A DNA stretch of 43,481 bases. Source: an uncultured Lachnospiraceae bacterium. GTDB taxonomy: Bacteria > Bacillota > Clostridia > Lachnospirales > Lachnospiraceae. The notes below the pieces were generated by a model. The model saw only the letters and a list, made by a program, of their open reading frames with translations. It was not told where the DNA came from and did no database searches. The stretch is from NCBI GenBank assembly GCA_900316395.1, contig ONCT01000011.1, positions 1-43,481 on the forward strand, written 5' to 3'. Shown one piece after another: positions 32,332-41,254 of this stretch. Position numbers and translations under genes: made by a program. The number at the start of each line of letters is the position of its first letter. The stretch's first letter is position 1.

Positions 32332-33192
32332 ATGGCAGGATGCTTGTATTTATGCGCAACGCCAATAGGCAATCTTGAAGATATAACATATAGAGCAGTA
32401 AGGATTCTAGGGGAGGCCGACTTAATTGCGGCTGAAGATACCAGGACCTCTCGTAAGCTACTTGACAGATATGAGATAACAACTCCTGTGACATCATATC
32501 ACGAGCACAATAAGCTGGAGAAGGCGGGCACTCTAATTAATAAGCTCCAAGAAGGTCAGAACATTGCACTTATTACTGATGCAGGAACCCCGGGAATATC
32601 GGACCCTGGAGAAGAATTGGTTAAAATGTGCTTTGAAGAAGGAATTGAGGTTGTTTCAGTGCCAGGTCCTGCAGCCTTTGTTACGGCGGTAACCTCTTCT
32701 GGCAGGTCCAACAGGCGAATTGCATTCGAGGCATTTCTTCCTAAGGATAAGAAATACAGGGCACACATTATAGAAGAATTAAGAAATGAGACTCGTACAA
32801 TCGTGTTATATGAGAGCCCGCATCATCTGAAGGCAACGCTTAAGGAATTATCTAATGCCTTAGGTGAGGACAGAGAGCTTACCATAGCAAGGGAATTAAC
32901 TAAGCGATATGAAGAGAAGCTGCAATTTACATTTGGCGAAGCCATAGATTATTATGACACAAATGAACCACGGGGTGAATATGTGCTTGTAATATCTGGA
33001 AAATCAAAAGAAGAGCTTGCAAGAGAAAATGAAGCCAAGTGGGAAAATCTCTCTTTATCCGAACATATGAAGATATATCTAGACAAAGGTTCGGATAAGA
33101 AGCAGGCTATGAAGAGTGTTGCAAAGGACAGAGGTGTAAGCAAACGAGATATCTATAATAAAATAATTCAAGAGGAAAACAATGAAGATTAA
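32332..33192 (+). CDS. rsmI: 16S rRNA (cytidine1402-2'-O)-methyltransferase RsmI
   Basis: A 286-residue tetrapyrrole-methylase-fold enzyme that 2'-O-methylates C1402 of 16S rRNA. Visible are LYLCATPIGNLEDITYRAVRIL near the start, AAEDTRTSRKLL, SYHEHN, ALITDAGTPGISDPGE and SVPGPAAFVTAV, with a C-terminal helical domain ending in KRDIYNKI. Its 3' end overlaps the following HAD gene by 11 bp, implying coupled translation. Confidence 0.96.
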   Translation: MAGCLYLCATPIGNLEDITYRAVRILGEADLIAAEDTRTSRKLLDRYEITTPVTSYHEHNKLEKAGTLINKLQEGQNIALITDAGTPGISDPGEELVKMCFEEGIEVVSVPGPAAFVTAVTSSGRSNRRIAFEAFLPKDKKYRAHIIEELRNETRTIVLYESPHHLKATLKELSNALGEDRELTIARELTKRYEEKLQFTFGEAIDYYDTNEPRGEYVLVISGKSKEELARENEAKWENLSLSEHMKIYLDKGSDKKQAMKSVAKDRGVSKRDIYNKIIQEENNED

Positions 33193-33835
33193 AGCAATTC
33201 TAATTGATTTAGATGGAACAATTACAGATACAGAAAGGGTGTATCAAAAGAACTGGCTTATTGCAGCAAAAAAGCTAGGCTATGATTTCTTTACTAAGGA
33301 GGATGCCCTTAGCCTTAGAAGTGCGTGGCGTCCTTATGGCAAGGAGTTAATGGCAAAAAGGTTCGGCGACAAGTTAGACTTAGATAAGTTAGCAGAAGTT
33401 ACCACAGAAATGACCATTGAGGAATTAAAGAGAGATGGCACGAAGCTCAAACCCTACGCCAAGGAATTTCTCGAGGAAGTCAGAAAGTATAACCTAAAGG
33501 TTGTGCTTGTATCAGCCACAAGAATGGATATTGTTAAGTGGAGACTAAGTGAGGTTGGACTGTCGGATGCCTTTGACGAAGTGGTATCAGCCCATGGCAC
33601 CAAGCGAGGAAAACCTTATCCAGAGCCATATCTGTTTGCCTGCGATGAGATAGGCGTATCCCCACAAGAAACAATCGCCGTTGAAGATTCTCCTAATGGT
33701 GCTTTGTCTGCCATTGCAGCAGGCTGTAATACAGTAATGGTTCCGGACTTAACTAAGGCGGATGAAGAGCTTTTGAACAAATTATACGGATATTGTGATA
33801 ATCTAATGGGCGTTCTTGATTATTTGGATGTATAA
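33182..33835 (+). CDS. HAD superfamily hydrolase (beta-phosphoglucomutase-like)
   Basis: A 217-residue HAD phosphatase with a helical cap. Motif I is DLDGTITDTE (residues 8-17), motif II VLVSAT, motif III the lysine of RGKPYPEPYLF, motif IV VEDSPNGALSAIAAGC. The signature is closest to the beta-phosphoglucomutase/phosphatase subgroup, which act on small sugar or nucleotide phosphates. It overlaps rsmI by 11 bp and is last in the operon, so it could be a housekeeping damage-control phosphatase (inference). Confidence 0.88.
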   Translation: MKIKAILIDLDGTITDTERVYQKNWLIAAKKLGYDFFTKEDALSLRSAWRPYGKELMAKRFGDKLDLDKLAEVTTEMTIEELKRDGTKLKPYAKEFLEEVRKYNLKVVLVSATRMDIVKWRLSEVGLSDAFDEVVSAHGTKRGKPYPEPYLFACDEIGVSPQETIAVEDSPNGALSAIAAGCNTVMVPDLTKADEELLNKLYGYCDNLMGVLDYLDV

Positions 33836-33886
33836 TATAGAAGGAATGGTTTTGTTTATGTAAAATGTGCAAAGGGGGTATACATT

Positions 33887-34633
33887 ATGGATATGGATAA
33901 AGTTAAGCAGTTGCAGGAGTTTGTTGATGATTCAAGTAGAATCGTTTTCTTTGGTGGCGCGGGAGTTTCTACGGAGAGTGGTATCCCTGATTTTAGAAGT
34001 GTTGACGGACTCTATAATCAGAAGTACGACTATCCACCAGAGCAAATCCTGTCCCATACATTTTTTATGCATAAGCCGAAGGAATTCTATCGCTTCTATT
34101 ATGACAAGATTATGATTACAGGTATTGAGCCTAACGCAGCCCATAAGAAGCTGGCGGAGCTTGAGAAGGCTGGCAAGCTTGATGCAGTAGTAACACAGAA
34201 TATAGACGGCCTTCATCAGAAGGCAGGTAGTAAGAAGGTCTTCGAGCTACACGGCAGTACTCTAAGGAATTATTGTATGAAATGTGGTGAGTTCTACGAT
34301 GGGGATTATATTCTATCCTGCAAGAACAAGAGCGATTTTGACGGAATTCCAAGATGTGAGAAATGTGGTGAAATAATTAAGCCTGATGTTGTTCTATACG
34401 AGGAAGGCTTAGACGACTACCAGGTTAGCGGCTCGGTAAATGCCATTTCCAATGCGGACATGCTTATAATAGGAGGAACCTCACTTGCAGTTTATCCTGC
34501 TGCAGGACTAATCAACTATTTCCGCGGCAAGCACCTCGTTCTCATCAACAAGGGTGAAACAAGCCGCCAAACCTCAGCCGATTTAGTTATCACAGATCCT
34601 ATAGGACAAGTATTAGATATGATAGCTTGTTAG
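33887..34633 (+). CDS. NAD-dependent protein deacylase, sirtuin family
   Basis: A 248-residue sirtuin. FFGGAGVSTESGIPDFRS (about residues 21-38) and TQNIDGLHQKAG (about 102-113) bind NAD; His in FELHGS is the catalytic base; four Cys in CMKC and CEKC (about 129-164) bind zinc. Sirtuins remove acetyl or acyl groups from lysines using NAD. GGGGGT lies 9-10 bp before the ATG. It is a stand-alone gene with a conserved hairpin after it. Confidence 0.95.
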   Translation: MDMDKVKQLQEFVDDSSRIVFFGGAGVSTESGIPDFRSVDGLYNQKYDYPPEQILSHTFFMHKPKEFYRFYYDKIMITGIEPNAAHKKLAELEKAGKLDAVVTQNIDGLHQKAGSKKVFELHGSTLRNYCMKCGEFYDGDYILSCKNKSDFDGIPRCEKCGEIIKPDVVLYEEGLDDYQVSGSVNAISNADMLIIGGTSLAVYPAAGLINYFRGKHLVLINKGETSRQTSADLVITDPIGQVLDMIAC

Positions 34634-34645
34634 AAGCTTAATTAA

Positions 34646-34711
34646 GACTCTGCATCCATAGAACTCCCAAGCCACATTCTTAGTGGCGGGGAGTTACTAT
34701 GGTGCAGAGTC
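34646..34711 (-). repeat. Small TAAGAAT-loop hairpin, copy 2
   Basis: A 66-bp hairpin 13 bp after the sirtuin gene: GACTCTGCA/TGCAGAGTC outside, CCATAG/CTATGG and AACTCCC/GGGAGTT further in, and the tip GCCAC-ATTCTTA-GTGGC at 34671-34687. On the minus strand the tip reads GCCAC, loop TAAGAAT, GTGGC, then TT, identical to the tip at 42647-42665, while the arms are unrelated to that copy. No T run follows, so it is not a standard terminator; it lies 14 bp upstream of the rpsF promoter. Confidence 0.75.
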
Positions 34712-34724
34712 ATATATTATGCAC

Positions 34725-34753
34725 TTGACAGAGATTGTTGCAAGTGTTATTAT
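34725..34753 (+). promoter_or_regulatory. Promoter of rpsF-ssb-rpsR
   Basis: TTGACA (34725-34730) and TATTAT (34748-34753), spacer 17 bp: a strong sigma-A promoter. Confidence 0.88.
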
Positions 34754-34782
34754 TTACTCTCGTGGTATATATAAATATCCTT

Positions 34783-34806
34783 GGATACGTGTATTCTAGC
34801 GTATCC
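34783..34806 (+). promoter_or_regulatory. Leader hairpin of rpsF, possible S6:S18 autoregulatory site
   Basis: GGATACG (34783-34789) pairs with CGTATCC (34800-34806) around a 10-nt loop, in the 5' leader 28 bp before rpsF. Many bacteria control this operon by S6:S18 binding a leader hairpin. The conserved CCG bulge of that motif is not evident here, so the assignment is tentative. Confidence 0.4.
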
Positions 34807-34834
34807 CAATAGTCCAAAAGGAGGTAAAGAAAGC

Positions 34835-35125
34835 ATGAACAAGTATGAATTAGCACTCGTTGTTAATGCGAAGATCGAAGACGATGTACGCGAGGCCACA
34901 GTTGAGAAGGCTAAGGGCTACATTACACGTTTCGGCGGAACAGTAACAGAGGTTGAAGATGCTGGTAAGAAAAAGCTTGCTTATGACATCCAGAAGATGC
35001 CAGAAGGCTACTACTACTTCATTCAATTTGATGCTGAACCAGAGACACCTGCTCAGGTTGAGAAGAGTGTTCGCATTATGGACAACGTTCTTCGATTCTT
35101 ATGCGTTAGACAAGACGAGGCATAG
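34835..35125 (+). CDS. rpsF: 30S ribosomal protein S6
   Basis: A 96-residue protein starting MNKYELALVVNAKI with the S6 pattern DVREATVEKAKGYITRFGGTV, KKLAYDIQKMPEGYYYFIQFDA and VRIMDNVLRFLCVRQD. S6 pairs with S18 on the platform of the 30S subunit. The frame stays open upstream, but AAAGGAGGT at 34817-34825 and the family N-terminus fix the start at 34835. ssb and rpsR follow in the standard order. Confidence 0.97.
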   Translation: MNKYELALVVNAKIEDDVREATVEKAKGYITRFGGTVTEVEDAGKKKLAYDIQKMPEGYYYFIQFDAEPETPAQVEKSVRIMDNVLRFLCVRQDEA

Positions 35126-35149
35126 GATTTAGTTAAAGGAGAACATAAT

Positions 35150-35578
35150 ATGAATAAAGTTTTTTTGATGGGTAGACTTACAAGAGACCCAGAAATCAGA
35201 TACGGTAACGATAATAAGCCTATAGCAAGATACTCTATAGCGGTTGACAGAAGATATAAGGATCAGAATGGTAATTATCCAACTGACTTTTTCAATCTTA
35301 CATCTTTTGGAAATACAGCTTCTTTTGTAGAGAAGTATCTTAAGAAAGGCACTAAGATAGTTGTTGAAGGCGAGATTCGCAACAACAATTATGAGAAAGA
35401 CGGTAAAACCGTATATTCTGACCAGATTATAGCGAATAATGTTGAGTTCGCAGAGAGTAAGAATGCCCAAGGTGGAGGAGATTATCCTAACGCCCCATCT
35501 AATCAGCCAACAGGCGATGCAGGCGACGGCTTCAATCAAATTGAAGATGCTACAGAGGATGACCTTCCATTCATTTAA
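35150..35578 (+). CDS. ssb: Single-stranded DNA-binding protein
   Basis: A 142-residue SSB. The OB fold is evident (MNKVFLMGRLTRDPEIRYG, ARYSIAVDRRYKD, DFFNLTSFGNTASFVEKYLKKG) followed by a disordered Gly/Pro/Asn-rich linker and the acidic tip DDLPFI, the conserved C-terminal motif that recruits repair and replication partners. Lies between rpsF and rpsR as in most Firmicutes. AAGGAG is 9 bp upstream. Confidence 0.97.
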   Translation: MNKVFLMGRLTRDPEIRYGNDNKPIARYSIAVDRRYKDQNGNYPTDFFNLTSFGNTASFVEKYLKKGTKIVVEGEIRNNNYEKDGKTVYSDQIIANNVEFAESKNAQGGGDYPNAPSNQPTGDAGDGFNQIEDATEDDLPFI

Positions 35579-35608
35579 ACCAGTTAGTTTAAATAGGAGG
35601 AAATAATC

Positions 35609-35860
35609 ATGGCTTATAATAAATCAGCTGATGGTGGAAGAAGAAGACCAATGCACAGAAGAAAGAAAGTATGTGTATTCTGTGGTAAAGATAACACAAT
35701 TAGTTATAAGGACACAGCTACACTTAAGAAATACATTTCTGAGAGAGGTAAAATTCTTCCTCGTCGTATTACAGGTAATTGTGCTAAGCACCAGAGAGCC
35801 CTTACAGTTGCAATTAAGAGAGCTCGTCACGTAGCACTTATGCCATACGTTCAAGAGTAA
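35609..35860 (+). CDS. rpsR: 30S ribosomal protein S18
   Basis: An 83-residue basic protein with the S18 core: [44 protein letters not shown]. Two Cys (VCVFC) are kept, as in zinc-containing (C+) forms, with a further Cys in GNCAKH. AGGAGG is 7 bp before the start. Last gene of the rpsF operon, followed by a terminator. Confidence 0.97.
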   Translation: MAYNKSADGGRRRPMHRRKKVCVFCGKDNTISYKDTATLKKYISERGKILPRRITGNCAKHQRALTVAIKRARHVALMPYVQE

Positions 35861-35869
35861 TTAAATCAG

Positions 35870-35900
35870 ACCCTTCCGGTGAGAACTGGGAGGGTTTTTT
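35870..35900 (+). terminator. Terminator of the rpsF operon
   Basis: ACCCTTCC (35870-35877) pairs with GGGAGGGT (35888-35895, one G-U), followed by TTTTT. Confidence 0.9.
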
Positions 35901-35946
35901 AATGCACTTTTCTCAAAGATATTAGGCACAACATATAGAAAAATAG

Positions 35947-35975
35947 TTGATTTATAACACTACTTTTGGTAAAAT
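35947..35975 (+). promoter_or_regulatory. Promoter of the first paralogous membrane protein gene
   Basis: TTGATT (35947-35952), 17-bp spacer, TAAAAT (35970-35975). Confidence 0.7.
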
Positions 35976-36014
35976 GTCTCACGTAGATTATATTTTTTTG
36001 AAAGGAGAAAAAAC

Positions 36015-36671
36015 ATGTCATACGAAAACGCACGTAACGGAATAGGCAAAGTGTTTACTGCTCAGGTACTTAACATTATTGTAGCTGTATGTACTTTAAT
36101 TACAGGTATTTTTGTTGTATTAGCAATCGGAGCAGCTTCAGCTGAGTCTACAGGAGGCGCAATTGCTTCTGGAATCGGTGGAGTAATTTTCTCAGTAGGA
36201 GCAGGAGTACTTGGTATTATCGCTTTTATCCTTCAGCTTGTTGGTCTTAACAAGGCTGGTCAGGACAGCGAGCAGATTAAGAAGGCATTTACAATTACAA
36301 TCGTTGGTTTAATTGTTGCTATTCTTTTCGGAATTCTTAACTCAGCATTCCCATCTGCTACATGGATTAAGGGTATTGGTGATGTAGTAGGTACTATTTT
36401 AGGTCTTTTAGTTACATACAATATCTTATTTGGTTGTGCTGGACTTAAGTCAGAGTTAACAGATAAGGCTAATAGTACATGGAAGATGTACATGATCGTT
36501 ATCATCCTTGATATCGTAGTTGGTATCGTAACTGTTATCCTTGGTGCATTAGGCATCACAGCAGTATCTGCAGTTGCTTATGCAATCGTTCTTATTGCTG
36601 ACTTTATTTTCGACATCGTTGCTTACATTATGTTCTTATCATTCTTAAATAATGCTAGAAAAGTATTATAA
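36015..36671 (+). CDS. Integral membrane protein, paralogue 1 (unknown function)
   Basis: A 218-residue polytopic protein with about five or six hydrophobic helices, rich in Gly, Ala, Val and Ile. It begins MSYENARNGIGKVFTAQVLNIIVAV and ends FDIVAYIMFLSFLNNARKVL. The next gene shares the start YENA(R/K)NGIGKVFT, the middle LVGLNKAG-like LxxVGLN motif followed by a charged KKAF segment, and the end AYVMF-SFL-A. I know no functional name. AAAGGAG is 8 bp upstream. It has its own promoter and terminator, so expression is independent of the paralogue. Confidence 0.8.
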   Translation: MSYENARNGIGKVFTAQVLNIIVAVCTLITGIFVVLAIGAASAESTGGAIASGIGGVIFSVGAGVLGIIAFILQLVGLNKAGQDSEQIKKAFTITIVGLIVAILFGILNSAFPSATWIKGIGDVVGTILGLLVTYNILFGCAGLKSELTDKANSTWKMYMIVIILDIVVGIVTVILGALGITAVSAVAYAIVLIADFIFDIVAYIMFLSFLNNARKVL

Positions 36672-36699
36672 TTGATAAGAAATCCTAATAAGCGAATTA

Positions 36700-36737
36700 A
36701 GGCATCCTTGTATTAGTATATGGGGGTGTCTTTTTTT
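36700..36737 (+). terminator. Terminator after paralogue 1
   Basis: AGGCATCC (36700-36707) pairs with GGGTGTCT (36724-36731) with two G-U pairs, followed by TTTTTTT. Confidence 0.75.
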
Positions 36738-36770
36738 GCGCCTTAAAGAGTTCATTTTTCTGCGAAATGC

Positions 36771-36799
36771 TTGATTTACATTTGATAAATAAATATAAT
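36771..36799 (+). promoter_or_regulatory. Promoter of the second paralogous membrane protein gene
   Basis: TTGATT (36771-36776), 17-bp spacer, TATAAT (36794-36799). The -35 element and spacing match the promoter of the first paralogue. Confidence 0.8.
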
Positions 36800-36842
36800 A
36801 TCCTTATGATAGTGTGTTATTTCGAGAAAGGAGAAATTGAAA

Positions 36843-37496
36843 ATGTATGAGAATGCGAAAAATGGTATAGGAAAAGTATTTACATCACAAATTTTGGCGA
36901 TTCTTGCTGTTTTATGTGCTCTTGTTGCTGGATTATTTGCAGCTGTTACATTAACTGCTGTAGATGAGAATCTGACAGGTGCTACTTTTGGTGGAAGTGT
37001 TGGTTTGGCGTTATTTACACTTGCATCAGCAGTTTTATTAGTAATTGCTTTTATACTTGAGATGGTAGGACTTAACGTAGCCGGCAGAGATGAGCCATTA
37101 TTTAAGAAGGCTTTTATAGTATCAGTAGTTGGTTTAATTATTTCTATTGTACTTGGTGCTCTTGCATCATTAACAACAATTAGCTGGATAATTGACTTAA
37201 AGGATATATGTAACTTCTGTATTGGGTTAATAATTGTACACCATGTATTATATGGCGTGGCTAACATATGTCCTTCTTTATCAGATAAAGGTATGAGTGT
37301 ATGGAAGGTATACATGGCAACTATCATAATTGCTGTTGTAGTAAATATAGTTTCAATAGTAATGGCATTGTTGAAATTATATACAGGTTCTGCAGTTCTT
37401 CTTATTGTATTTACATTATTGGATGCGGTTCTACAGATTGTTGCTTATGTTATGTTCGTTAGCTTCTTAGCTAAGGCTAAGAAAGAAATTATATAA
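36843..37496 (+). CDS. Integral membrane protein, paralogue 2 (unknown function)
   Basis: A 217-residue polytopic protein, paralogous to the preceding gene and likely from a tandem duplication. It starts MYENAKNGIGKVFTSQILAILAVL, carries the EMVGLNVAGRDEPLFKKAF segment in the middle, and ends IVAYVMFVSFLAKAKKEII. About five or six helices. A TTG at 36837 is in frame, but ATG 36843 is 9 bp from AAAGGAG and aligns with the paralogue's start. galK follows after 27 bp and might be read through, as no terminator is seen between. Confidence 0.8.
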   Translation: MYENAKNGIGKVFTSQILAILAVLCALVAGLFAAVTLTAVDENLTGATFGGSVGLALFTLASAVLLVIAFILEMVGLNVAGRDEPLFKKAFIVSVVGLIISIVLGALASLTTISWIIDLKDICNFCIGLIIVHHVLYGVANICPSLSDKGMSVWKVYMATIIIAVVVNIVSIVMALLKLYTGSAVLLIVFTLLDAVLQIVAYVMFVSFLAKAKKEII

Positions 37497-37523
37497 TAAA
37501 ACAAAGTCCCAGGAGGGTGAGGC

Positions 37524-38693
37524 ATGGATGAGAAAATGTTAAGAAAAGATTTTATTGAATTATACGGCGATGGGGGAGATATTAGAGAATATTTCTCACC
37601 TGGTCGTGTTAATCTAATAGGTGAACATACTGACTATAACGGAGGTCATGTCTTTCCATGTGCTCTCACTCTTGGAACTTATGGTATAATGCGACGCCGT
37701 AATGATAATACTTTGAAGTTCTCTTCTGCAAATGTTAAGAAGGGACAGGTTGTTAGCGTTGATATGTCCAACCTAAAATACGATAAAAAGTATAGTTGGG
37801 CCAATTATCCCCTGGGAATTGTATGGGCCCTAAAGGATAAGGGAATTGAATTAGAATCTGGATTTGAAATGCTAATCTGGGGCAACATCCCTAATGGCTC
37901 CGGACTTTCCAGCTCTGCTAGTATAGAAGTTCTTATGGCCAAGATGATTCAGGACCAATACGAGATTAAGAGCCTTAATATGCTTGATTTGGCGCTGATA
38001 GGTCAGTATTCCGAGAATAATTTCAACGGTTGTAATTGCGGTATTATGGATCAGTTCGCAGTGGCCATGGGCAAGAAGGATAACGCAATGTTCCTTGATA
38101 CAAGTGACCTTTCTTATCAATATGCACCAATTGATCTCAAGGATGAGAAGATTGTTATTATTAACAGTAAGGTTAAGCACTCCCTTGTAGATTCTGCGTA
38201 TAATGAGAGACGAGAGCAGTGTTCAACAGCCTTGCAAGAACTTCAGAAGGAATTAGACATTAAGACATTAGGTGACTTAGATATAGATACATTTGAAGCT
38301 AACAAAGGCTTAATTAAGGATGACATAGTAAGAAAGCGCGCAAAGCATGCCGTATATGAGAATCAACGCACAATAGAGGCAGTCAAAGCTCTTAAGAGAA
38401 ATGATGTAGAGTCTTTTGGAAAATTAATGAATGAGTCACACATTTCCCTAAGAGATGATTATGAGGTTAGCTGTCCAGAGATTGATGTATTAGTTGAGAT
38501 TGCCTGGGCAACTGAAGGTGTCATAGGTTCAAGAATAACAGGTGGCGGCTTTGGTGGTTGTACTGTAAGTATAGTTAAGAATGATGCTGTAGATGATTTG
38601 AAAAGACGTGTTGAGAAAGAGTATCCTAAGAAGACGGGACTTGACGCAGAAGTCTACATAGTTGACATTGGAGACGGAACACGACGCATTTAA
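37524..38693 (+). CDS. galK: Galactokinase
   Basis: A 389-residue GHMP kinase that phosphorylates galactose to galactose-1-phosphate in the Leloir pathway. The galactokinase signature GRVNLIGEHTDYNGGHVFP is at about residues 28-46, the ATP loop NGSGLSSSASIEV near 125-137, and GSRITGGGFGGCTVSIV near 338-354. AGGAGGG lies upstream. No galT or galE gene lies beside it here. Confidence 0.95.
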   Translation: MDEKMLRKDFIELYGDGGDIREYFSPGRVNLIGEHTDYNGGHVFPCALTLGTYGIMRRRNDNTLKFSSANVKKGQVVSVDMSNLKYDKKYSWANYPLGIVWALKDKGIELESGFEMLIWGNIPNGSGLSSSASIEVLMAKMIQDQYEIKSLNMLDLALIGQYSENNFNGCNCGIMDQFAVAMGKKDNAMFLDTSDLSYQYAPIDLKDEKIVIINSKVKHSLVDSAYNERREQCSTALQELQKELDIKTLGDLDIDTFEANKGLIKDDIVRKRAKHAVYENQRTIEAVKALKRNDVESFGKLMNESHISLRDDYEVSCPEIDVLVEIAWATEGVIGSRITGGGFGGCTVSIVKNDAVDDLKRRVEKEYPKKTGLDAEVYIVDIGDGTRRI

Positions 38694-38741
38694 TATTATT
38701 TAGAAAGTAAGATAGGTTAAATAATCTATTGAGGAAATAAC

Positions 38742-40802
38742 ATGAATAAGATTAAGTATAACAGCATGCTTGTGCAGTATCTCAGGCTGCCGTTGTATCT
38801 AATACCTTTATTTATCGTAGGTATTATTCTTCTTTTTTTACATAACCATTATAGGATTGGCTATACATTAATAGGCGTTCTGGTATTATATACCGCTATA
38901 GTAATTGTACTATATGTACTTATTAAGCGAAGTATAGATAATTCAGTACTTGATTTTGCTATGGGTTATGCTAGTGTACAGAAATCCATACTAGAGAATC
39001 TGGATGTTCCATATGCATTAATCACAGCCGATGGCAAGTTCCTTTGGATGAATAAGGAATTTGAAAAGACCACTGGCAAGGACAAGTCTTATCAAAAGTC
39101 AATAACTACGATTTTTCCACAGATTACGAAAGAAAAAATCGCGAATGTTGGGGAAGGCAAAAGGGATCTTCTTTCTCTCGAGTTCGAGGAAATGAGTTAC
39201 AAAGTAACTGTTCACCGTTTTGAAGCTGAAACCATGAAAAAGGGCGATATGTTTGGCTTCGCAGAGGGACAAAATACGGTATACGCCGTTATTCTCTATG
39301 ATGAGACAAAGCTCATGGCTTTAGAGACACAGCAAAAAGAAACCGAGATGGTAGCAGCCCTAGTATATGTTGATAATTTTGAAGAAATAGCTGACTCAGT
39401 TGATTCTGTTCGTTTGTCAGTTATTCGTGCTGTTATAGAGAGAAAGGTATATCAATATTTTCAGGGAAAAAAAGCTCTTGTCAGAAGAACTGACAGAGAT
39501 AAATATATCGTTGTAACTGACCGAAAGGGTCTGTCTCTTATGGAGGAGGATAATTTCGCCATATTAGAGCAGATTAAGACAACGAAGGTAACTAATGATA
39601 CAACCCCTACACTAAGTATAGGAATTGGTGTGGCAGCCGAGGATTATTCTCAAAATCTCGAATTCGCAAGGGCAGCAATTGATATGGCTCTTGGACGAGG
39701 AGGCTCTCAGGCAGTCTTAAAGGATGGAGACGAAATATCTTACTATGGAGCACATGGTAAGGAGAAAGAGAAGACTACGAGAGTTAAAGCTCGTGTAAAA
39801 GCACAGGCTCTTCGTGAATTAATGCAGACAAGGGATGACATTATAATAATGGGTCATTCTATTAGTGATATAGATGCATTTGGTGCAGCAGTAGGTATCT
39901 ATTGTGCAGCCAATTCTCTTGGTAAGACGGCCCATATCGTACTTAATGACATATCAAGCTCATTAAAGCCGATTGTAGATACATTTTCTAAGGAAAATGG
40001 CTATCCAGAGAATCTTATTCTTGATAGTACTAATGCACTAGTATTGCAGGATGCTAATACATTAGTCGTAGTAGTAGATACTAACAGACCTAGCTATACA
40101 GAGTGTCCTAAATTACTAGAGAGAAGTGAGTCAATAGTAGTATTTGACCATCATAGAAGCAGCAAGGAAACAATAGAGAATACCTTATTATCTTATATTG
40201 AGCCTTATGCATCCTCTACCTGTGAAATGGTTGCAGAGATGCTTCCTTATTTCTCAGATAAGATAGAGCTTAAGACACAGGAAGCAGATGCATTATATGC
40301 AGGAATTCTTATAGATACGAATAACTTTATGACTAAGACCGGTGTAAGAACCTTTGAAGCTGCTGCATATCTAAGAAGAAATGGTGCAGAGGTTACGAGA
40401 GTTCGTAAGCTTCTTCGAGAGGATATGAACGCTTACAAGGCCAAGGCGGAGATTGTTAGACATGCTAGCGTATATAAAGACGCATTTGCCATATCAGAAT
40501 ATAGCGGTGAGAATACTCAGAGTCCTACGATTGTAGGAGCACAGGCGGCTAATGAGCTACTTAATATTGTGGGAATCAAGGCTTCCTTCGTGCTTACGGA
40601 GTATAACGACAAGATATATGTAAGCTCTCGTTCCATAGATGAGATAGATGTGCAACACATTATGGAGAAGCTAGGTGGTGGTGGACATCTTAATATCGCT
40701 GGAGCGCAGATTAAGGACGCAAGTCTTGATGAAGTTAAGAAAATGATTACAGACGTAATAGATGAATTTATCGAGGAAGGGAAGATAGAGAAGAAAGCAT
40801 GA
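38742..40802 (+). CDS. gdpP: Cyclic-di-AMP phosphodiesterase GdpP (YybT)
   Basis: A 686-residue membrane enzyme degrading c-di-AMP. Two N-terminal helices (about 14-32 and 36-60), a PAS-like sensor (about 75-170), a degenerate GGDEF domain (about 180-320, lacking the GGDEF signature), then the DHH/DHHA1 module: [13 protein letters not shown] (about 369-381), [15 protein letters not shown] (about 474-479), and [12 protein letters not shown] (about 646-657). It overlaps rplI by 4 bp and precedes dnaB, the order yybT-rplI-dnaC of B. subtilis. Confidence 0.96.
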   Translation: MNKIKYNSMLVQYLRLPLYLIPLFIVGIILLFLHNHYRIGYTLIGVLVLYTAIVIVLYVLIKRSIDNSVLDFAMGYASVQKSILENLDVPYALITADGKFLWMNKEFEKTTGKDKSYQKSITTIFPQITKEKIANVGEGKRDLLSLEFEEMSYKVTVHRFEAETMKKGDMFGFAEGQNTVYAVILYDETKLMALETQQKETEMVAALVYVDNFEEIADSVDSVRLSVIRAVIERKVYQYFQGKKALVRRTDRDKYIVVTDRKGLSLMEEDNFAILEQIKTTKVTNDTTPTLSIGIGVAAEDYSQNLEFARAAIDMALGRGGSQAVLKDGDEISYYGAHGKEKEKTTRVKARVKAQALRELMQTRDDIIIMGHSISDIDAFGAAVGIYCAANSLGKTAHIVLNDISSSLKPIVDTFSKENGYPENLILDSTNALVLQDANTLVVVVDTNRPSYTECPKLLERSESIVVFDHHRSSKETIENTLLSYIEPYASSTCEMVAEMLPYFSDKIELKTQEADALYAGILIDTNNFMTKTGVRTFEAAAYLRRNGAEVTRVRKLLREDMNAYKAKAEIVRHASVYKDAFAISEYSGENTQSPTIVGAQAANELLNIVGIKASFVLTEYNDKIYVSSRSIDEIDVQHIMEKLGGGGHLNIAGAQIKDASLDEVKKMITDVIDEFIEEGKIEKKA

Positions 40803-41245
40803 AAGTAATACTTACATCAGATGTTAAGAATCAAGGAAAAAAGGGAGATATTGTGGAAGTAAGCGATGGTTACGCACGCAATATGCTAATTAAGAAGAAT
40901 CTTGGAGTAGAAGCAACTCCTAAGGCAATTAACGACCTTAAGCTTAGAAAGCAAAATGATGATAAGGTTGCAAAGGAGAACTTGGATAAGGCTAAGGAAT
41001 TTGCCAAAGAGATTGAGACGTGGAAGATAGAGACTAAGGTAAAGACCGGTGAAGGCGGTAAGACATTTGGTTCCGTATCCTCTAAGGAAATTGCCAGTGC
41101 GGTAAAGGAGCAATATGGTAAGACAATTGATAAGAAGAAGATAGTGCTAGATGAGCCAATTAAGAGCCTTGGTACCTATGAAGTGAAGCTTAAGCTTCAT
41201 CCAGAGGTTACAGCTACAATGAAGGTTCATGTGTCGGAGAAATAA
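40799..41245 (+). CDS. rplI: 50S ribosomal protein L9
   Basis: A 148-residue protein with the L9 layout: N-terminal [31 protein letters not shown], long connecting helix, and a C-terminal domain with [14 protein letters not shown]9 binds near the L1 stalk and extends from the ribosome. The ATG overlaps the gdpP stop (ATGA), so translation is coupled. dnaB follows after 9 bp. Confidence 0.97.
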   Translation: MKVILTSDVKNQGKKGDIVEVSDGYARNMLIKKNLGVEATPKAINDLKLRKQNDDKVAKENLDKAKEFAKEIETWKIETKVKTGEGGKTFGSVSSKEIASAVKEQYGKTIDKKKIVLDEPIKSLGTYEVKLKLHPEVTATMKVHVSEK

Positions 41246-41254
41246 GAGATTGTT

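Noticed and set aside
33867..34115. Alternative frame overlapping the sirtuin gene
   Set aside because: Out-of-frame shadow of a well-supported sirtuin coding sequence.
34781..34834. Upstream extension of rpsF
   Set aside because: It lies in the leader hairpin; the strong AAAGGAGGT and the S6 N-terminus support 34835.
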